Both the position numbers and the translations under genes were made by a program. From positions 124,001 to 188,000 of the forward strand of contig NZ_JPUA01000037.1 of the NCBI RefSeq assembly GCF_002211105.1: DNA of 64,000 nucleotides. Reading direction: 5' to 3'. Source of the stretch: Halomonas campaniensis. Lineage in GTDB: Bacteria > Pseudomonadota > Gammaproteobacteria > Pseudomonadales > Halomonadaceae. Shown piece by piece: positions 19,832 to 29,399 of the stretch; position 1 is the stretch's first letter; each line of letters opens with the position of its first letter. The notes below the pieces were generated by a model, which was not told the DNA's origin, ran no database searches, and saw only the letters and a program-made list of their open reading frames with translations.

Positions 19832-19897
19832 TGTTGTGCCTCACATTGTTGTTGATGATCACTATTAGCGTAGATGAGCGCTGCCCAAAATACGCGA

Positions 19898-19921
19898 ACT
19901 GACGCTAACGATAGTGTCAGT
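19898..19921. promoter_or_regulatory. Candidate LysR-type operator between scoA and lysR
   Basis: ACTGAC (19898-19903) and GTCAGT (19916-19921) are perfect 6-bp inverted arms with a 12-nt spacer. They lie in the divergent intergenic region, where a LysR protein usually binds. A second, looser pair (ACTA-TTAGCG and CGCTAA-TAGT) overlaps it. Assignment to the adjacent regulator is inference. Confidence 0.4.
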
Positions 19922-19996
19922 GTTGTGCGAGATGATATATTTGTTAAGTTTGTTTTTCTTATCAATTTATTTTTTAAACTTATAAAAGGTACTTTA

Positions 19997-20890
19997 ATGA
20001 CCGTCAAACAGCTACGCGCCTTTCTGGCGGTCGCCCAATCCCTCAGCTTTACCCAAGCCTGCGAGCGCCTGCACCTATCCCAACCGGCGTTAAGTCTGGC
20101 GATTAAAGGCCTGGAGGAGTCCCTGGGTGGCAAATTGCTGATTCGCAGCACCCGTAGCGTCAGACTAACCCCTGAAGGTGAGTCGCTGCTACCGCTAGCC
20201 AAACATCTGCTGGCCCAGTGGGACAATACCGAGGAGCGTTTGCGCCAGCGCTTCACCCTCCAACTGGGGCGGCTCAGCGTGGCGGCAATGCCCGCCTTTG
20301 CCGGAAACTTACTCCCGGCGGCGCTGGTTAAATTTCGCCAACAGTACCCCAAAATCAACATTACCGTGCACGATGTCATCAATGAGGAGGTCACCGCCAT
20401 GGTGCGCTCCCGACAGGTAGAGATGGGGATCGCTTTTTCGCCGGAGGGTACCGGCAGCCTGCTGTTTACGCCGCTGTTTGAAGACCATTTTGTGGCGGTC
20501 GTACCGGCTGACTCTCCGTTAACCCACTCTTCCCAGCTCGCCTGGTCAGCACTGCTCGACCACGATTTCATTACGCTTCAGCGCCCCTCCATGGTGCGAC
20601 GCTTACTGGAACAGGAACTGGGTAAGCGGCATATGGCGCTAACGGTGGCTTTTGAGAGCCACCAGCTCTCCACCGTGGGTAGAATGGTAGCCGACGGCCT
20701 GGGCGTCAGCGCGGTGCCTTCCATGTGCATTCGCCAAATGCGTGAAGTGGGCGCCCGCTGCATACCGCTAACGGCGCCCGCTATCTCCTGTCGAGTCGGC
20801 ATCCTGACCCACCAGGAGCTCTCTGTCGCTGCCCATGCACTGCGCACCGTACTGCTTGATACCGTTCAAGCGCCCTCACTCTCCCACTAG
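19997..20890 (+). CDS. LysR family transcriptional regulator
   Basis: A 297-residue LTTR. The winged helix-turn-helix MTVKQLRAFLAVAQSLSFTQ...LSQPALSLAIKGLE occupies residues 1-60, followed by the PBP2-like effector domain. The start is ATG 19997 behind AAAAGG; the longer reading from 19874 adds 41 residues of AT-rich non-conserved sequence. Divergent from scoAB, so probably its regulator. The effector is not predictable. Confidence 0.9.
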   Translation: MTVKQLRAFLAVAQSLSFTQACERLHLSQPALSLAIKGLEESLGGKLLIRSTRSVRLTPEGESLLPLAKHLLAQWDNTEERLRQRFTLQLGRLSVAAMPAFAGNLLPAALVKFRQQYPKINITVHDVINEEVTAMVRSRQVEMGIAFSPEGTGSLLFTPLFEDHFVAVVPADSPLTHSSQLAWSALLDHDFITLQRPSMVRRLLEQELGKRHMALTVAFESHQLSTVGRMVADGLGVSAVPSMCIRQMREVGARCIPLTAPAISCRVGILTHQELSVAAHALRTVLLDTVQAPSLSH

Positions 20891-20996
20891 CCCCGGACTA
20901 AGTTGATGAGATACGCAGGGTTTCTGCTGGGCAGGGTGGCTAGGATCATTTAGCATTCAGTATTACGCTATGGGTTTGACGGTAAGGAAACGCGGT

Positions 20997-21878
20997 ATGC
21001 CTATTTTTAAGGGGCTGGTTAGCGCACTGCTGCTAACGCTCAACACGCTGTTCTGGGGCGTACCTCTCATTCTGCTGACACTACTTAAAGTCATTGCCCC
21101 AGGGCAACGGCTCAGACAGTTAGTGCTGCGGGGGCTGAATGGTGTCGCGCTAAACTGGATAGGCGTTAATCTCTGGTGGATGCGTCACTGGCTCAAGCCC
21201 GTGCTAAACGCCAGCGTTCCTGATAATTTGAGCCCTCAGCAGTGGTGGTTGGTGATATCCAACCACCGCAGTTGGACTGATATCTTTATGCTGTTGATGG
21301 CGTTGCATCGGCGTATTCCCATGCCGCGCTTTTTCCTAAAACGTCAATTAATCTGGATTCCCATCGTAGGGCTGGCTTTTTGGGCGCTGGAATTTCCCTT
21401 CATGCGTCGTTTTAGCCGCGAACAAATTGCCAAAAACCCTAAACTGGCCACCATTGACCGTATCGCTACCGAACGCATGTGTCAGCAGGCGCGCCTCTCC
21501 CCCATTGCGATCTTTAACTTTGTCGAGGGCACCCGCTTCTCGGTTGCCAAACGTGATGCCCAACAGAGCCCCTACCGCCATTTATTACGTCCCAAAGCCG
21601 GCGGCATTGCCCAGGTACTTAGTCTGCTAGGCAACCAATTGGATGGTATCCTGGATGTAACGATCAGCTACGCTAATCCCTCGCCCACGTTTTGGGGCTT
21701 TTTGTGCGGCAGAGAGGCGCCCGTTACCTTGCAGATCCGGCAACTCAGCATTCCTGAGTGGATGTACGCATCAGATAACCACGAAGAAAAGCAGCATAAG
21801 GAACGCTTCCACACATGGATCAATGCACTCTGGTTGGAAAAAGATGGCATGCTGGACAGCCGAACCGATCACGACTAG
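20997..21878 (+). CDS. Lysophospholipid acyltransferase, PlsC/YihG-like
   Basis: A 293-residue membrane-bound acyltransferase. The NHRSWTD segment carries the H-X4-D catalytic pair (about His90/Asp95) and FVEGTRFS is the glycerol-phosphate-binding block. An N-terminal hydrophobic stretch anchors it. The arrangement resembles YihG-type acyltransferases that act on lysophosphatidic acid. The start is ATG 20997 behind AAGGAAA; ATG 20970 is an alternative. Its 3' end overlaps the next gene by 64 nt. Confidence 0.82.
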   Translation: MPIFKGLVSALLLTLNTLFWGVPLILLTLLKVIAPGQRLRQLVLRGLNGVALNWIGVNLWWMRHWLKPVLNASVPDNLSPQQWWLVISNHRSWTDIFMLLMALHRRIPMPRFFLKRQLIWIPIVGLAFWALEFPFMRRFSREQIAKNPKLATIDRIATERMCQQARLSPIAIFNFVEGTRFSVAKRDAQQSPYRHLLRPKAGGIAQVLSLLGNQLDGILDVTISYANPSPTFWGFLCGREAPVTLQIRQLSIPEWMYASDNHEEKQHKERFHTWINALWLEKDGMLDSRTDHD

Positions 21879-22789
21879 CTGGCTGGCTCACTGCTTGGCT
21901 ATTAGCGGGGCTACTCACCGGTTGCTCCAGCGCTCCTCCATCATCCCAGCGAGCGGCTGCGCCTAGCGCCAGCCAGATTAGCGGTGACTGGGTGCAAGTG
22001 CAGCGTGGCGATACGCTGGGGAAACTGGCGGCCCGAGCTAACGTGCCGCTGGAGCGTTTGGAGCGTTTTAACCCTGGTGTTAATGCTCGTCGCCTGGAAA
22101 TTGGCCAGCGCCTGCTAATTCCCACTCAACAAGAGCGGGCACCTTCCGGTGGCCCCTACCGCTACCAAATCCGTCCTGGCGATACGTTCTCGAGTATCGC
22201 CCGACACTTTGGCACCACCAGTGGTCGCATTCAGAGCGCCAACCCTAGCGCCTCTCCCACTAATTTGAGAATTGGCCAAATAGTCAGTCTACCGCTAAGT
22301 GGTTCAGCGACGCGCAGCTCATCGCAAGGCTCGGCAAGCAGTAGTAGTTCATCAAGCGCTAACAAGCCTGCCACTGCACCCACCAGTAGCGCGCCCAGTC
22401 AGGCACTGCCCTCTTCAGCCCGGCGCTGGCCCTGGCCACTGGATGATTATCGCGTGGTTCGTCGCTTCGGGGCGGACAGCCGTGGCACTCTTCAGCCCAT
22501 GCTGCTGGCTACTCAAGCCGGTGCCCAGGCTAAAGCCGTCGCCCCTGGTGAGGTGCGCTTTGCCGACGGTATGCGTCAGCTAGGTGAAGTGGTGATTGTG
22601 CACCATGCCGACAATCTGCAGACCGTGTACGCCCTTTGCGAGCGCATTTTGGTCGAGGTAGGCAAGCAGGTGAGCACCGGGGATCCGCTCTGCGAGGTAG
22701 GCCAAAGCAGTGCCACCCAGCGCTATGATCTGCTCTTTGATCTGCGCCAAGGTGGCAAACCCATCGATCCCAAGCAGGTACTGCGCTAA
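21815..22789 (+). CDS. LysM/LytM lipoprotein (NlpD-like, catalytically degenerate M23)
   Basis: A 324-residue lipoprotein. A basic N-region and hydrophobic core end in the lipobox LLTGC, with Cys37 as the lipidated residue. LysM repeats occupy about 61-104 and 117-161, then a Ser-rich linker, then an M23-fold domain (about 205-324). The zinc ligands of active LytM enzymes are missing: the H-x3-D position reads as a QPMLLAT-like segment and the H-x-H position as YDLLFD. Such degenerate domains activate cell-wall amidases (NlpD/EnvC). The start inside the acyltransferase gene is the only one in frame before the signal peptide. Confidence 0.82.
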   Translation: MDQCTLVGKRWHAGQPNRSRLAGWLTAWLLAGLLTGCSSAPPSSQRAAAPSASQISGDWVQVQRGDTLGKLAARANVPLERLERFNPGVNARRLEIGQRLLIPTQQERAPSGGPYRYQIRPGDTFSSIARHFGTTSGRIQSANPSASPTNLRIGQIVSLPLSGSATRSSSQGSASSSSSSSANKPATAPTSSAPSQALPSSARRWPWPLDDYRVVRRFGADSRGTLQPMLLATQAGAQAKAVAPGEVRFADGMRQLGEVVIVHHADNLQTVYALCERILVEVGKQVSTGDPLCEVGQSSATQRYDLLFDLRQGGKPIDPKQVLR

Positions 22790-22824
22790 AACAGTTGCTT
22801 AGTCATACTGTACTTAATAAAACA

Positions 22825-22850
22825 GCGGCCCCCTACATAAGCGGGGCCGC
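22825..22850. terminator. Bidirectional terminator between LytM gene and gcvT
   Basis: An 8-bp all-GC stem (GCGGCCCC at 22825-22832 with GGGGCCGC at 22843-22850, 10-nt loop) lies in the 79-bp gap between convergent genes. On the minus strand it is followed by TGTTTTATT. Confidence 0.75.
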
Positions 22851-22868
22851 GGGACAGCGGTTACACCT

Positions 22869-23981
22869 TTATCCCCGGTAGTAGCCCGGTTTTACAAACG
22901 GCATGGGGGTCACCACCATGGGTAGCTGCTTACCGCGAACTACCGCGAATACGGCACTTTGCGGCGCTTCCAGTTCGCGACTGACATACCCCATCGCCAC
23001 CGGCTTACCGACACTTGGGCCAAAGCTGCCGGAGGTTACGCTGCCTATTTCGTTGCCCGCCTCATCAACCAGTGGCGCACCCTCGCGTACCGGCGCACGT
23101 CCTTCAGCCAATAGTCCAACGCGCTTACGGGTGTGATCCTTAGCATCGACCTGATGAAGAATCACGTCAGCGCCTGGAAAACCGCCAGGCCGATCACCAT
23201 CACGGCGACGCGGCTTACCTACTGCCCAGATTAGACCCGCTTCCACCGGCGTGGTTTGCTCATCCATATCGTGTCCGTAGAGGCATAAACCCGCTTCCAA
23301 ACGCAGCGAGTCACGCGCCCCCAGGCCAATCGCTTCGACTTCGGGCTCGGCCAGCAAACGCTCGGCGAACGCTTCACAGTCATCGGCTGCGACGGAAATC
23401 TCAAAACCATCTTCGCCGGTATAGCCGCTGCGGCTCACCCATACCTCCTGCCCGGCAATGGTGAAGCGGGCATGCTGCATAAACACCAGCTCACAGGCTT
23501 CAGGGCAAAGCCGCTGCATCACCTCCCGCGCCTGGGGGCCCTGCAGCGCCAGGAGGCCACGATCCAAAGGTTCAATCGTATGCGTTGAGGCCAAATTAAG
23601 CCGCAGGTGCGCCAAATCCTGATCTTTGCAGGCGGCGTTCACCACTAAATAGAAGTGATCCCCCGCATTGACCACCATCAGGTCGTCAATAATGCCACCG
23701 TCGGGGTTGGTGAAAAGCCCGTAACGCTGGGAGCCCTTTTCCAGGCCCACTAAATCAGCAGGTATCAGGGTTTCCAGCGCTTTGGCCACGTTGTCTCCAG
23801 AAACACTAATCTGCCCCATATGGGAGACATCAAACAGCCCACACTTTTGACGCGTGTGCTCATGCTCTTTTTTGACCCCCAGCGGGTATTGAACTGGCAT
23901 ATCATAGCCAGCAAACGGCACCATTTTGGCGCCTAGCTTGAGATGTAGCGCATGAAGCGGCGTTTGTTTTAATTCGGACAT
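22869..23981 (-). CDS. gcvT: Aminomethyltransferase (glycine cleavage T protein)
   Basis: T protein of the glycine cleavage system; it transfers the aminomethyl carbon from lipoyl-H protein to tetrahydrofolate. The 370-residue protein begins MSELKQTPLHALH, with GLFDVSHMGQI and YTGEDGFEI family blocks. The start is ATG 23981, with GAGGAAAG upstream; five more codons to the ATG at 23996 have no ribosome site. It is separated from gcvHP, across the AGCS symporter gene. Confidence 0.96.
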   Translation of the reverse strand: MSELKQTPLHALHLKLGAKMVPFAGYDMPVQYPLGVKKEHEHTRQKCGLFDVSHMGQISVSGDNVAKALETLIPADLVGLEKGSQRYGLFTNPDGGIIDDLMVVNAGDHFYLVVNAACKDQDLAHLRLNLASTHTIEPLDRGLLALQGPQAREVMQRLCPEACELVFMQHARFTIAGQEVWVSRSGYTGEDGFEISVAADDCEAFAERLLAEPEVEAIGLGARDSLRLEAGLCLYGHDMDEQTTPVEAGLIWAVGKPRRRDGDRPGGFPGADVILHQVDAKDHTRKRVGLLAEGRAPVREGAPLVDEAGNEIGSVTSGSFGPSVGKPVAMGYVSRELEAPQSAVFAVVRGKQLPMVVTPMPFVKPGYYRG

Positions 23982-24029
23982 GGGGGCTTTCCTCACTTTA
24001 AAAATTATTCACTTATAAATGCTTTACTT

Positions 24030-24068
24030 AAAAAAGAGACGGGAAGCCACTGCTTAAGTGTCTTCCCG
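24030..24068 (-). terminator. Terminator of the AGCS symporter gene
   Basis: On the minus strand CGGGAAG-a-CACT pairs with AGTG-g-CTTCCCG across a 5-nt loop and is followed by TCTCTTTTTT. It lies about 60 bp past the symporter stop codon and upstream of gcvT, so gcvT likely has its own promoter. Confidence 0.85.
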
Positions 24069-24127
24069 ACTCTACTGTCATTCACGTTTTGTCTTCACCT
24101 ACAGCGCCTTTTAACGCGCTACGGATA

Positions 24128-25543
24128 CTATTGGTCGTGATCCAGCTCTTCACCCGGCAATACGTCTTTGCCGTCGAAATAGTCCTTGGTTAGTTTAAAG
24201 ACTACCGGCGAAAGCAGTGCCAAGGCAATCAGGTTCGGGATCGCCATCATAGCGTTGAAGGTATCCGCCATGAGCCAGATAAAGCCCAGTTGAGCGATAG
24301 CACCCAAGGGGATGGCCAGTACGAACAGCACCCGATAGATCATAATTGAGCGCGTGCCAAACAGGAACTGGCAGCACTTCTCGCCGTAAAATGACCAGCC
24401 GAGGATGGTGGTAAAGGCAAAAATCGCCAACGCAACAGCAACGATCTGATTACCAAAGCCAGGCAGCGCAGCGTCAAACGAAAGCGCGGTCAGCGATGCC
24501 CCCGCTTCACCCTCCTGCCAAACCGTCGAGGTCAAAATCACCAACGCGGTAATCGTGCACACAATAATGGTATCGATAAAGGTGCCCAGCATCGCAATTA
24601 AGCCCTGGCGCACCGGGTTTTTGGTTTTTGCCGCTGCGTGTGCGATAGGCGCACTACCCAAACCCGCTTCGTTAGAGAAAATACCGCGTGCCACACCAAA
24701 ACGAATCGCCGCCATGACGGCGGCACCGGCAAAACCACCTGCGGCCGCCATGGGGTTAAAGGCGTAGTAGAAGATCAAACCAAAGGCTTCACCGATCTGC
24801 CCGGCATTGACGATCAATACCAACAAGCCAGCAACTACATAGGCAATGCCCATAATCGGCACCAGCTTGCCCGCCACTTTAGCAATACGCTTGATACCGC
24901 CCAGAATCACCGCGCCAGCCAGCACCATAATGACCACACCCGTGAGCCAGTGTGGCACGCCGAAGGTGGCGTCCATGGCGTCAGCAACGGAGTTGGACTG
25001 AACGGTATTGCCGATCCCAAAGGCTGCGACAGCGCCAAAAAACGAGAACAGGCCGCCTAACCATAGCCACTTTTTACCCAAGCCATTCTTGATGTAAAAC
25101 ATCGGCCCGCCCACGTGATAACCGGTACTATCAGTTTCACGATAACGCACGGCCAGCACCGCTTCGGAAAACTTAGTGGCCATCCCCACCAGTGCGGTAA
25201 TCCACATCCAAAACACCGCGCCTGGCCCACCTAACGCGATGGCCGTGGCGACACCGGCAATATTACCGGTGCCGATGGTCGCAGAGAGTGCGGTCATCAA
25301 GGCATCAAAAGGCGATATTTCCCCTTCATCACCCTCTTTGGCAGGGGCGGCTTTACCCACCCCAGGCTTCGCATCACGCCCGGCCCACATTAGCTTGAAA
25401 CCCATGCCGAGCTTTCTAATCGGCATCAGTTTCAAGCCAAGCTGCAGGTAAATCCCCACACCGAGTAGCAGAATCAACATGACGGGCCCCCAGACCACGC
25501 CGTTGATTGCCCCTAAGAGGCTAGTTAATGCTTCCATGTTCAT
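24128..25543 (-). CDS. Sodium:alanine/glycine symporter (AGCS family)
   Basis: A 471-residue inner-membrane transporter with about ten hydrophobic helices. It carries the AGCS signatures ATIGTGNIAGVATAIALGGPGA (about residues 89-110, the Na+/substrate site) and a FSNEAGLGSAPIAHAAAK segment. It imports alanine and/or glycine with Na+, fitting a glycine-use neighbourhood and a salty habitat. Its own terminator follows. Substrate preference is not decidable from the sequence. Confidence 0.92.
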   Translation of the reverse strand: MNMEALTSLLGAINGVVWGPVMLILLLGVGIYLQLGLKLMPIRKLGMGFKLMWAGRDAKPGVGKAAPAKEGDEGEISPFDALMTALSATIGTGNIAGVATAIALGGPGAVFWMWITALVGMATKFSEAVLAVRYRETDSTGYHVGGPMFYIKNGLGKKWLWLGGLFSFFGAVAAFGIGNTVQSNSVADAMDATFGVPHWLTGVVIMVLAGAVILGGIKRIAKVAGKLVPIMGIAYVVAGLLVLIVNAGQIGEAFGLIFYYAFNPMAAAGGFAGAAVMAAIRFGVARGIFSNEAGLGSAPIAHAAAKTKNPVRQGLIAMLGTFIDTIIVCTITALVILTSTVWQEGEAGASLTALSFDAALPGFGNQIVAVALAIFAFTTILGWSFYGEKCCQFLFGTRSIMIYRVLFVLAIPLGAIAQLGFIWLMADTFNAMMAIPNLIALALLSPVVFKLTKDYFDGKDVLPGEELDHDQ

Positions 25544-25925
25544 TTCCTCGCTTTGTTGGTATGCAATGGTGGTGTGTATTGTTGATTGGCTACCATATAG
25601 TGGTTATTTGCGACGTCGCTATGGCTGGTTAGCATAGGATGTAAACGTTTTACACCATAAACTTAGCAAGCATCTAGGGTGATGTCGCTTGCGCATAGAG
25701 GATACCGCTTTTTTCATAATCCGACGTCTGCCCCCAGGCGAAAATGTAACTGGACAGATAACGCTACCCAGCACGCCATGGAGCAACGAAGAAATTTGTT
25801 TCCGATTGGAAACACGTTAACATGCTGGTTTATTCGCTCGACCCGCCCTAGCCACTATTCGCCAAGGCGAGCGACAAACGCTAGTATGCTCGGGCCCAGT
25901 AAACTGTTTCATATAGGAAAACATC
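25544..25925. other. Divergent intergenic region between the symporter and gcvH
   Basis: 382 bp without a convincing gene. It must hold promoters for the minus-strand symporter and for gcvH. A near-perfect palindrome lies at 25640-25654. I looked for a glycine riboswitch (paired aptamer cores) and did not recognise one. A 93-codon ORF at 25679-25960 overlaps the gcvH start and lacks protein-like features. Confidence 0.4.
25640..25654. promoter_or_regulatory. Operator-like palindrome upstream of the symporter and gcvH
   Basis: TGTAAA (25640-25645) and TTTACA (25649-25654) are exact inverted arms around CGT. The spacing is 3 nt, so it is not a TyrR box, which needs 6 nt. The central CG resembles LacI-family sites. 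No regulator can be assigned. Confidence 0.35.
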
Positions 25926-26315
25926 ATGAGCAATCTTCCTGCCAATCTCCGTTACGCTGAAAGCCACGAGTGGGTGCTTGATAATCAAGACGGCACCGTG
26001 ACCGTGGGCATTACCGATCACGCCCAGCAGGCGTTAGGTGATGTCGTGTTCGTTGAACTGCCTGAAGTAGGTACCGCGCTGAGCAAAGGCCAGGAGTTTG
26101 GCGTTATCGAATCGGTCAAAGCCGCTTCTGATCTCTACTCGCCGGTGGTTGGCGAAGTCATTGAGGTGAATGACACCCTTGAAGACGCCCCCGAAACGGT
26201 CAATGAAGCGCCTTACGAAGGTGGCTGGATTATGAAAGTGCGCTTAGACGGCGACACCCTTGACGGCCTGCTGGATGCCGACGCCTATCAAGCAACGCTA
26301 AGCGCCGACGACTAA
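25926..26315 (+). CDS. gcvH: Glycine cleavage system H protein
   Basis: Lipoyl carrier that shuttles the aminomethyl group between P and T proteins. It has 129 residues; the lipoylated Lys is residue 65 in GVIESVKAASDLYSPV. The usual fold and length are present. An ATAGGAAA site precedes the ATG. It leads a gcvHP pair, with gcvP starting 99 bp later. Confidence 0.97.
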   Translation: MSNLPANLRYAESHEWVLDNQDGTVTVGITDHAQQALGDVVFVELPEVGTALSKGQEFGVIESVKAASDLYSPVVGEVIEVNDTLEDAPETVNEAPYEGGWIMKVRLDGDTLDGLLDADAYQATLSADD

Positions 26316-26414
26316 GTCATTTAGTCGCATTAAATAGCAGGGCCTGTCGTTAATTTTGGCGGCTCTGCGCTTATCGCCCTGCACGGTTCTCTCTTAACGT
26401 CCGGAATCTTCTTC

Positions 26415-29309
26415 ATGTCTCTTGAAACACGCCGTCTGGCCGAGCTGGCCGATCACGATGCTTTTATCAAACGTCATAATGGTCCAAGTCAAGATGACGT
26501 GGCCACCATGTTAAAAGCGCTCAACATGCAGCACATGGAAGATCTGATTGAACAGACCGTGCCGAGCGATATTCGTCTTGGCCGCGAGCTAGCGCTTGAT
26601 GATCCGCGCAGCGAAGCGGAGGCACTAGAGTACCTAGCCCAGTTAGCGCGGCAAAACCGCGTGACTAAAAGCTATATTGGCCAGGGCTACTACGGCACCC
26701 ATATGCCCGCAGTGATTCAGCGCAACGTATTGGAAAACCCGGGCTGGTACACCGCCTATACCCCCTACCAGCCAGAGATTTCTCAAGGCCGCCTGGAAGG
26801 CTTGCTGAACTTCCAACAAGTGGTGATGGATCTAACCGGTATGGAGCTGGCCAATGCGTCGCTGCTTGACGAAGCCACCGCTGCCGCCGAAGCCATGGCG
26901 CTGTGTAAGCGCGGCAACAAGAGAAGCAAATCCAACGTCTTCTTCGTCGCCGACGACGTTTTCCCACAAACGCTGGACGTGATTAAAACCCGCGCCGAGT
27001 TCTTTGGCTTTGACTTGATCACCGGGCCTGCGGAGGAGCTAGCCAACCACGATGTCTTTGGGGCGCTTGTCCAGTACCCCTCCGCCAGTGGTGAAGTGCG
27101 CGACCTGGCACCGCTATTAAGCGCCGCGGCTGAGCGCAACATCATGACCTGCGTGGCCAGCGATCTTTTGAGCCTGGTGCTGCTTAAAGAACCCGGCCAG
27201 CTGGGAGCGGACATTGTGGTGGGCAACTCCCAACGCTTTGGCGTTCCCATGGGCTTTGGCGGCCCCCACGCGGCGTTCTTCGCAACTTCCGATAAGCTCA
27301 AGCGCTCAATCCCAGGGCGTATCATCGGCGTCTCCAAAGATAGCCGTGGCAACACAGCCCTGCGCATGGCAATGCAGACCCGCGAGCAGCATATCCGCCG
27401 CGAGAAAGCGACCTCGAACATCTGTACTGCCCAGGCGCTTCTGGCCAACATCGCAGGCTTTTACGCCACCTATCACGGCGCTGAAGGGCTGCGCAAAATT
27501 GCCGGTCGTGTTCACCGCTTGGCCACCCTGCTTGCCGAAGGCCTTAAGCAGGCAAGCGTATCGCTCGCTCATGACAGTTGGTTTGATACGTTACGCCTGA
27601 CGGGTGTTGATGCCGGTAAGATCCATGGCCGAGCCATGACCCATGATATTAATCTGCACTACTTCGCCAATGGCGATGTGGGCATCAGCCTGGATGAAAC
27701 CACCACCGCCCACGATGTAGCCACACTGTTTGATGTACTGCTGGGCGATGAGCACGGCCTTGCCGTTGCAGTACTCGACGAGCAGGTGGTGGCTAACGGT
27801 GCTTCCGGCATTCCCGCGGCCTGCCAGCGCGAAAGTGACTTTTTGAGCCATCCCACCTTTAACCGCTACCGCAGCGAAACCGAAATGCTGCGCTACTTGA
27901 AGCGTCTTGAGAATAAGGATCTGTCGCTGGCTCATGCGATGATTCCGCTCGGCTCCTGCACCATGAAGCTTAACGCCACCAGCGAAATGATTCCGGTCTC
28001 CTGGCCCTCGTTTGCGCATCTGCACCCCTTTGCGCCCCGCGACCAGGTGGCTGGCTATCATCAGATGATCGACGAACTCTCGGCCTTCCTGGTCGAAGTC
28101 ACTGGCTACGATCACCTCTCGATGCAGCCCAACTCCGGTGCTCAGGGGGAATACGCAGGCCTTGTAGCGATTCGTCGCTATCAGGCGGCCCAGGGTGAAG
28201 GCCATCGCGATGTCTGCCTGATCCCAAGCTCTGCCCACGGCACCAACCCGGCCTCGGCAGCCATGGTGCAGATGAAAGTCGTGGTGGTAGAGTGCGACCA
28301 AAACGGCAATATCGACATGGCGGATTTGCGTGCTAAAGCCGAGCAACATCGCGATCAGCTCTCCGCCATTATGCTGACCTACCCGTCTACACACGGGGTG
28401 TTTGAAACCAGCGTGCGCGAAGCGTGCAAAATCGTTCACGACAACGGTGGTCAGGTGTATATCGACGGCGCCAATATGAACGCCCAGGTAGGGTTAACCC
28501 GCCCCGGCGATTTTGGCGGCGATGTCTCTCACCTTAACCTGCACAAAACGTTCTGTATTCCCCACGGTGGCGGCGGCCCGGGCATGGGGCCTATCGGCGT
28601 AAAAGCCCACCTGGCACCCTACGTTTCCAACCACGTGGTAACGCCAATCAATGGCGTCAACGCGGAAAGCGGTGCGGTATCCGCGGCAGCGTTTGGCAGT
28701 GCCTCGATCCTACCCATCTCCTGGGCCTACATTAAAATGATGGGCGCCCGCGGCCTGCGTGAAGCCACCGAGCTTGCCATCCTAAACGCCAACTATATTG
28801 CCAAGCGTTTGGAAGCGGCATTCCCGATTCTTTATCGTGGCCAGAACGGTACGGTTGCCCACGAATGCATTATCGATATTCGCCCGCTCAAAGCGGCCTC
28901 GGGGATTAGCGAGGAGGATATTGCCAAACGCTTGATGGATTACGGCTTCCACGCACCGACCATGTCGTTCCCGGTGCCGGGCACGCTGATGATCGAACCT
29001 ACCGAGTCAGAGTCGCTGTATGAAATCGACCGCTTCTGCGATGCGATGATTGCCATTCGTGACGAGATTGCTCGAGTAGAGAGCGGTGAGTGGCCGCTGG
29101 ATAATAATCCGCTGGTCAATGCGCCACATACCCAGGCAGATCTAATGGATAGCGACTGGCAGCGGCCTTATGACCGCCAGTTGGCAGCCTTCCCAACCGC
29201 AGCGGTTCAAGCCGCGAAATACTGGCCCGCCGTTAACCGCGTTGATAACGTGTTTGGCGACCGGCAGTTAATCTGCTCCTGCCCCAGCATTGATGAGTAC
29301 CGCAACTAA
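26415..29309 (+). CDS. gcvP: Glycine dehydrogenase (decarboxylating), P protein
   Basis: PLP enzyme that decarboxylates glycine and loads the H protein. It is a single 964-residue polypeptide, the fused homodimeric form of proteobacteria. The PLP Lys is residue 711, in [16 protein letters not shown], and the SCTMKLNAT and [19 protein letters not shown] blocks are present. It is co-directional with gcvH and ends in a strong terminator. Confidence 0.98.
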   Translation: MSLETRRLAELADHDAFIKRHNGPSQDDVATMLKALNMQHMEDLIEQTVPSDIRLGRELALDDPRSEAEALEYLAQLARQNRVTKSYIGQGYYGTHMPAVIQRNVLENPGWYTAYTPYQPEISQGRLEGLLNFQQVVMDLTGMELANASLLDEATAAAEAMALCKRGNKRSKSNVFFVADDVFPQTLDVIKTRAEFFGFDLITGPAEELANHDVFGALVQYPSASGEVRDLAPLLSAAAERNIMTCVASDLLSLVLLKEPGQLGADIVVGNSQRFGVPMGFGGPHAAFFATSDKLKRSIPGRIIGVSKDSRGNTALRMAMQTREQHIRREKATSNICTAQALLANIAGFYATYHGAEGLRKIAGRVHRLATLLAEGLKQASVSLAHDSWFDTLRLTGVDAGKIHGRAMTHDINLHYFANGDVGISLDETTTAHDVATLFDVLLGDEHGLAVAVLDEQVVANGASGIPAACQRESDFLSHPTFNRYRSETEMLRYLKRLENKDLSLAHAMIPLGSCTMKLNATSEMIPVSWPSFAHLHPFAPRDQVAGYHQMIDELSAFLVEVTGYDHLSMQPNSGAQGEYAGLVAIRRYQAAQGEGHRDVCLIPSSAHGTNPASAAMVQMKVVVVECDQNGNIDMADLRAKAEQHRDQLSAIMLTYPSTHGVFETSVREACKIVHDNGGQVYIDGANMNAQVGLTRPGDFGGDVSHLNLHKTFCIPHGGGGPGMGPIGVKAHLAPYVSNHVVTPINGVNAESGAVSAAAFGSASILPISWAYIKMMGARGLREATELAILNANYIAKRLEAAFPILYRGQNGTVAHECIIDIRPLKAASGISEEDIAKRLMDYGFHAPTMSFPVPGTLMIEPTESESLYEIDRFCDAMIAIRDEIARVESGEWPLDNNPLVNAPHTQADLMDSDWQRPYDRQLAAFPTAAVQAAKYWPAVNRVDNVFGDRQLICSCPSIDEYRN

Positions 29310-29355
29310 CGGCAAAGCTGACAAGATGTGAAGCGATAGCGCTTTAAGTGACCAG

Positions 29356-29399
29356 AACGCTCTTGGTGTCTTAACTAGACGGCACCAGGGGCGTTTTTT
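29356..29399 (+). terminator. Terminator of gcvP, overlapping the lysR stop codon
   Basis: The AACGC...TTGGTG arm (29356-29367) pairs imperfectly with CACCA...GCGTT (29383-29394) and is followed by TTTTTT on the plus strand. The loop contains the stop codon (29371-29373) of the convergent LysR gene, so the terminator and the end of that coding sequence share bases. Confidence 0.7.

Noticed and set aside
25544..25925. Glycine riboswitch upstream of gcvH or the symporter
   Set aside because: I looked for the paired aptamer cores and did not see them. A covariance-model search would settle it.
25679..25960. 93-codon reading before gcvH
   Set aside because: Overlaps the gcvH start, has no ribosome site and no protein-like character.
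27591..28439. 282-codon minus-strand reading across gcvP
   Set aside because: Antisense to gcvP, low-complexity and without family features.
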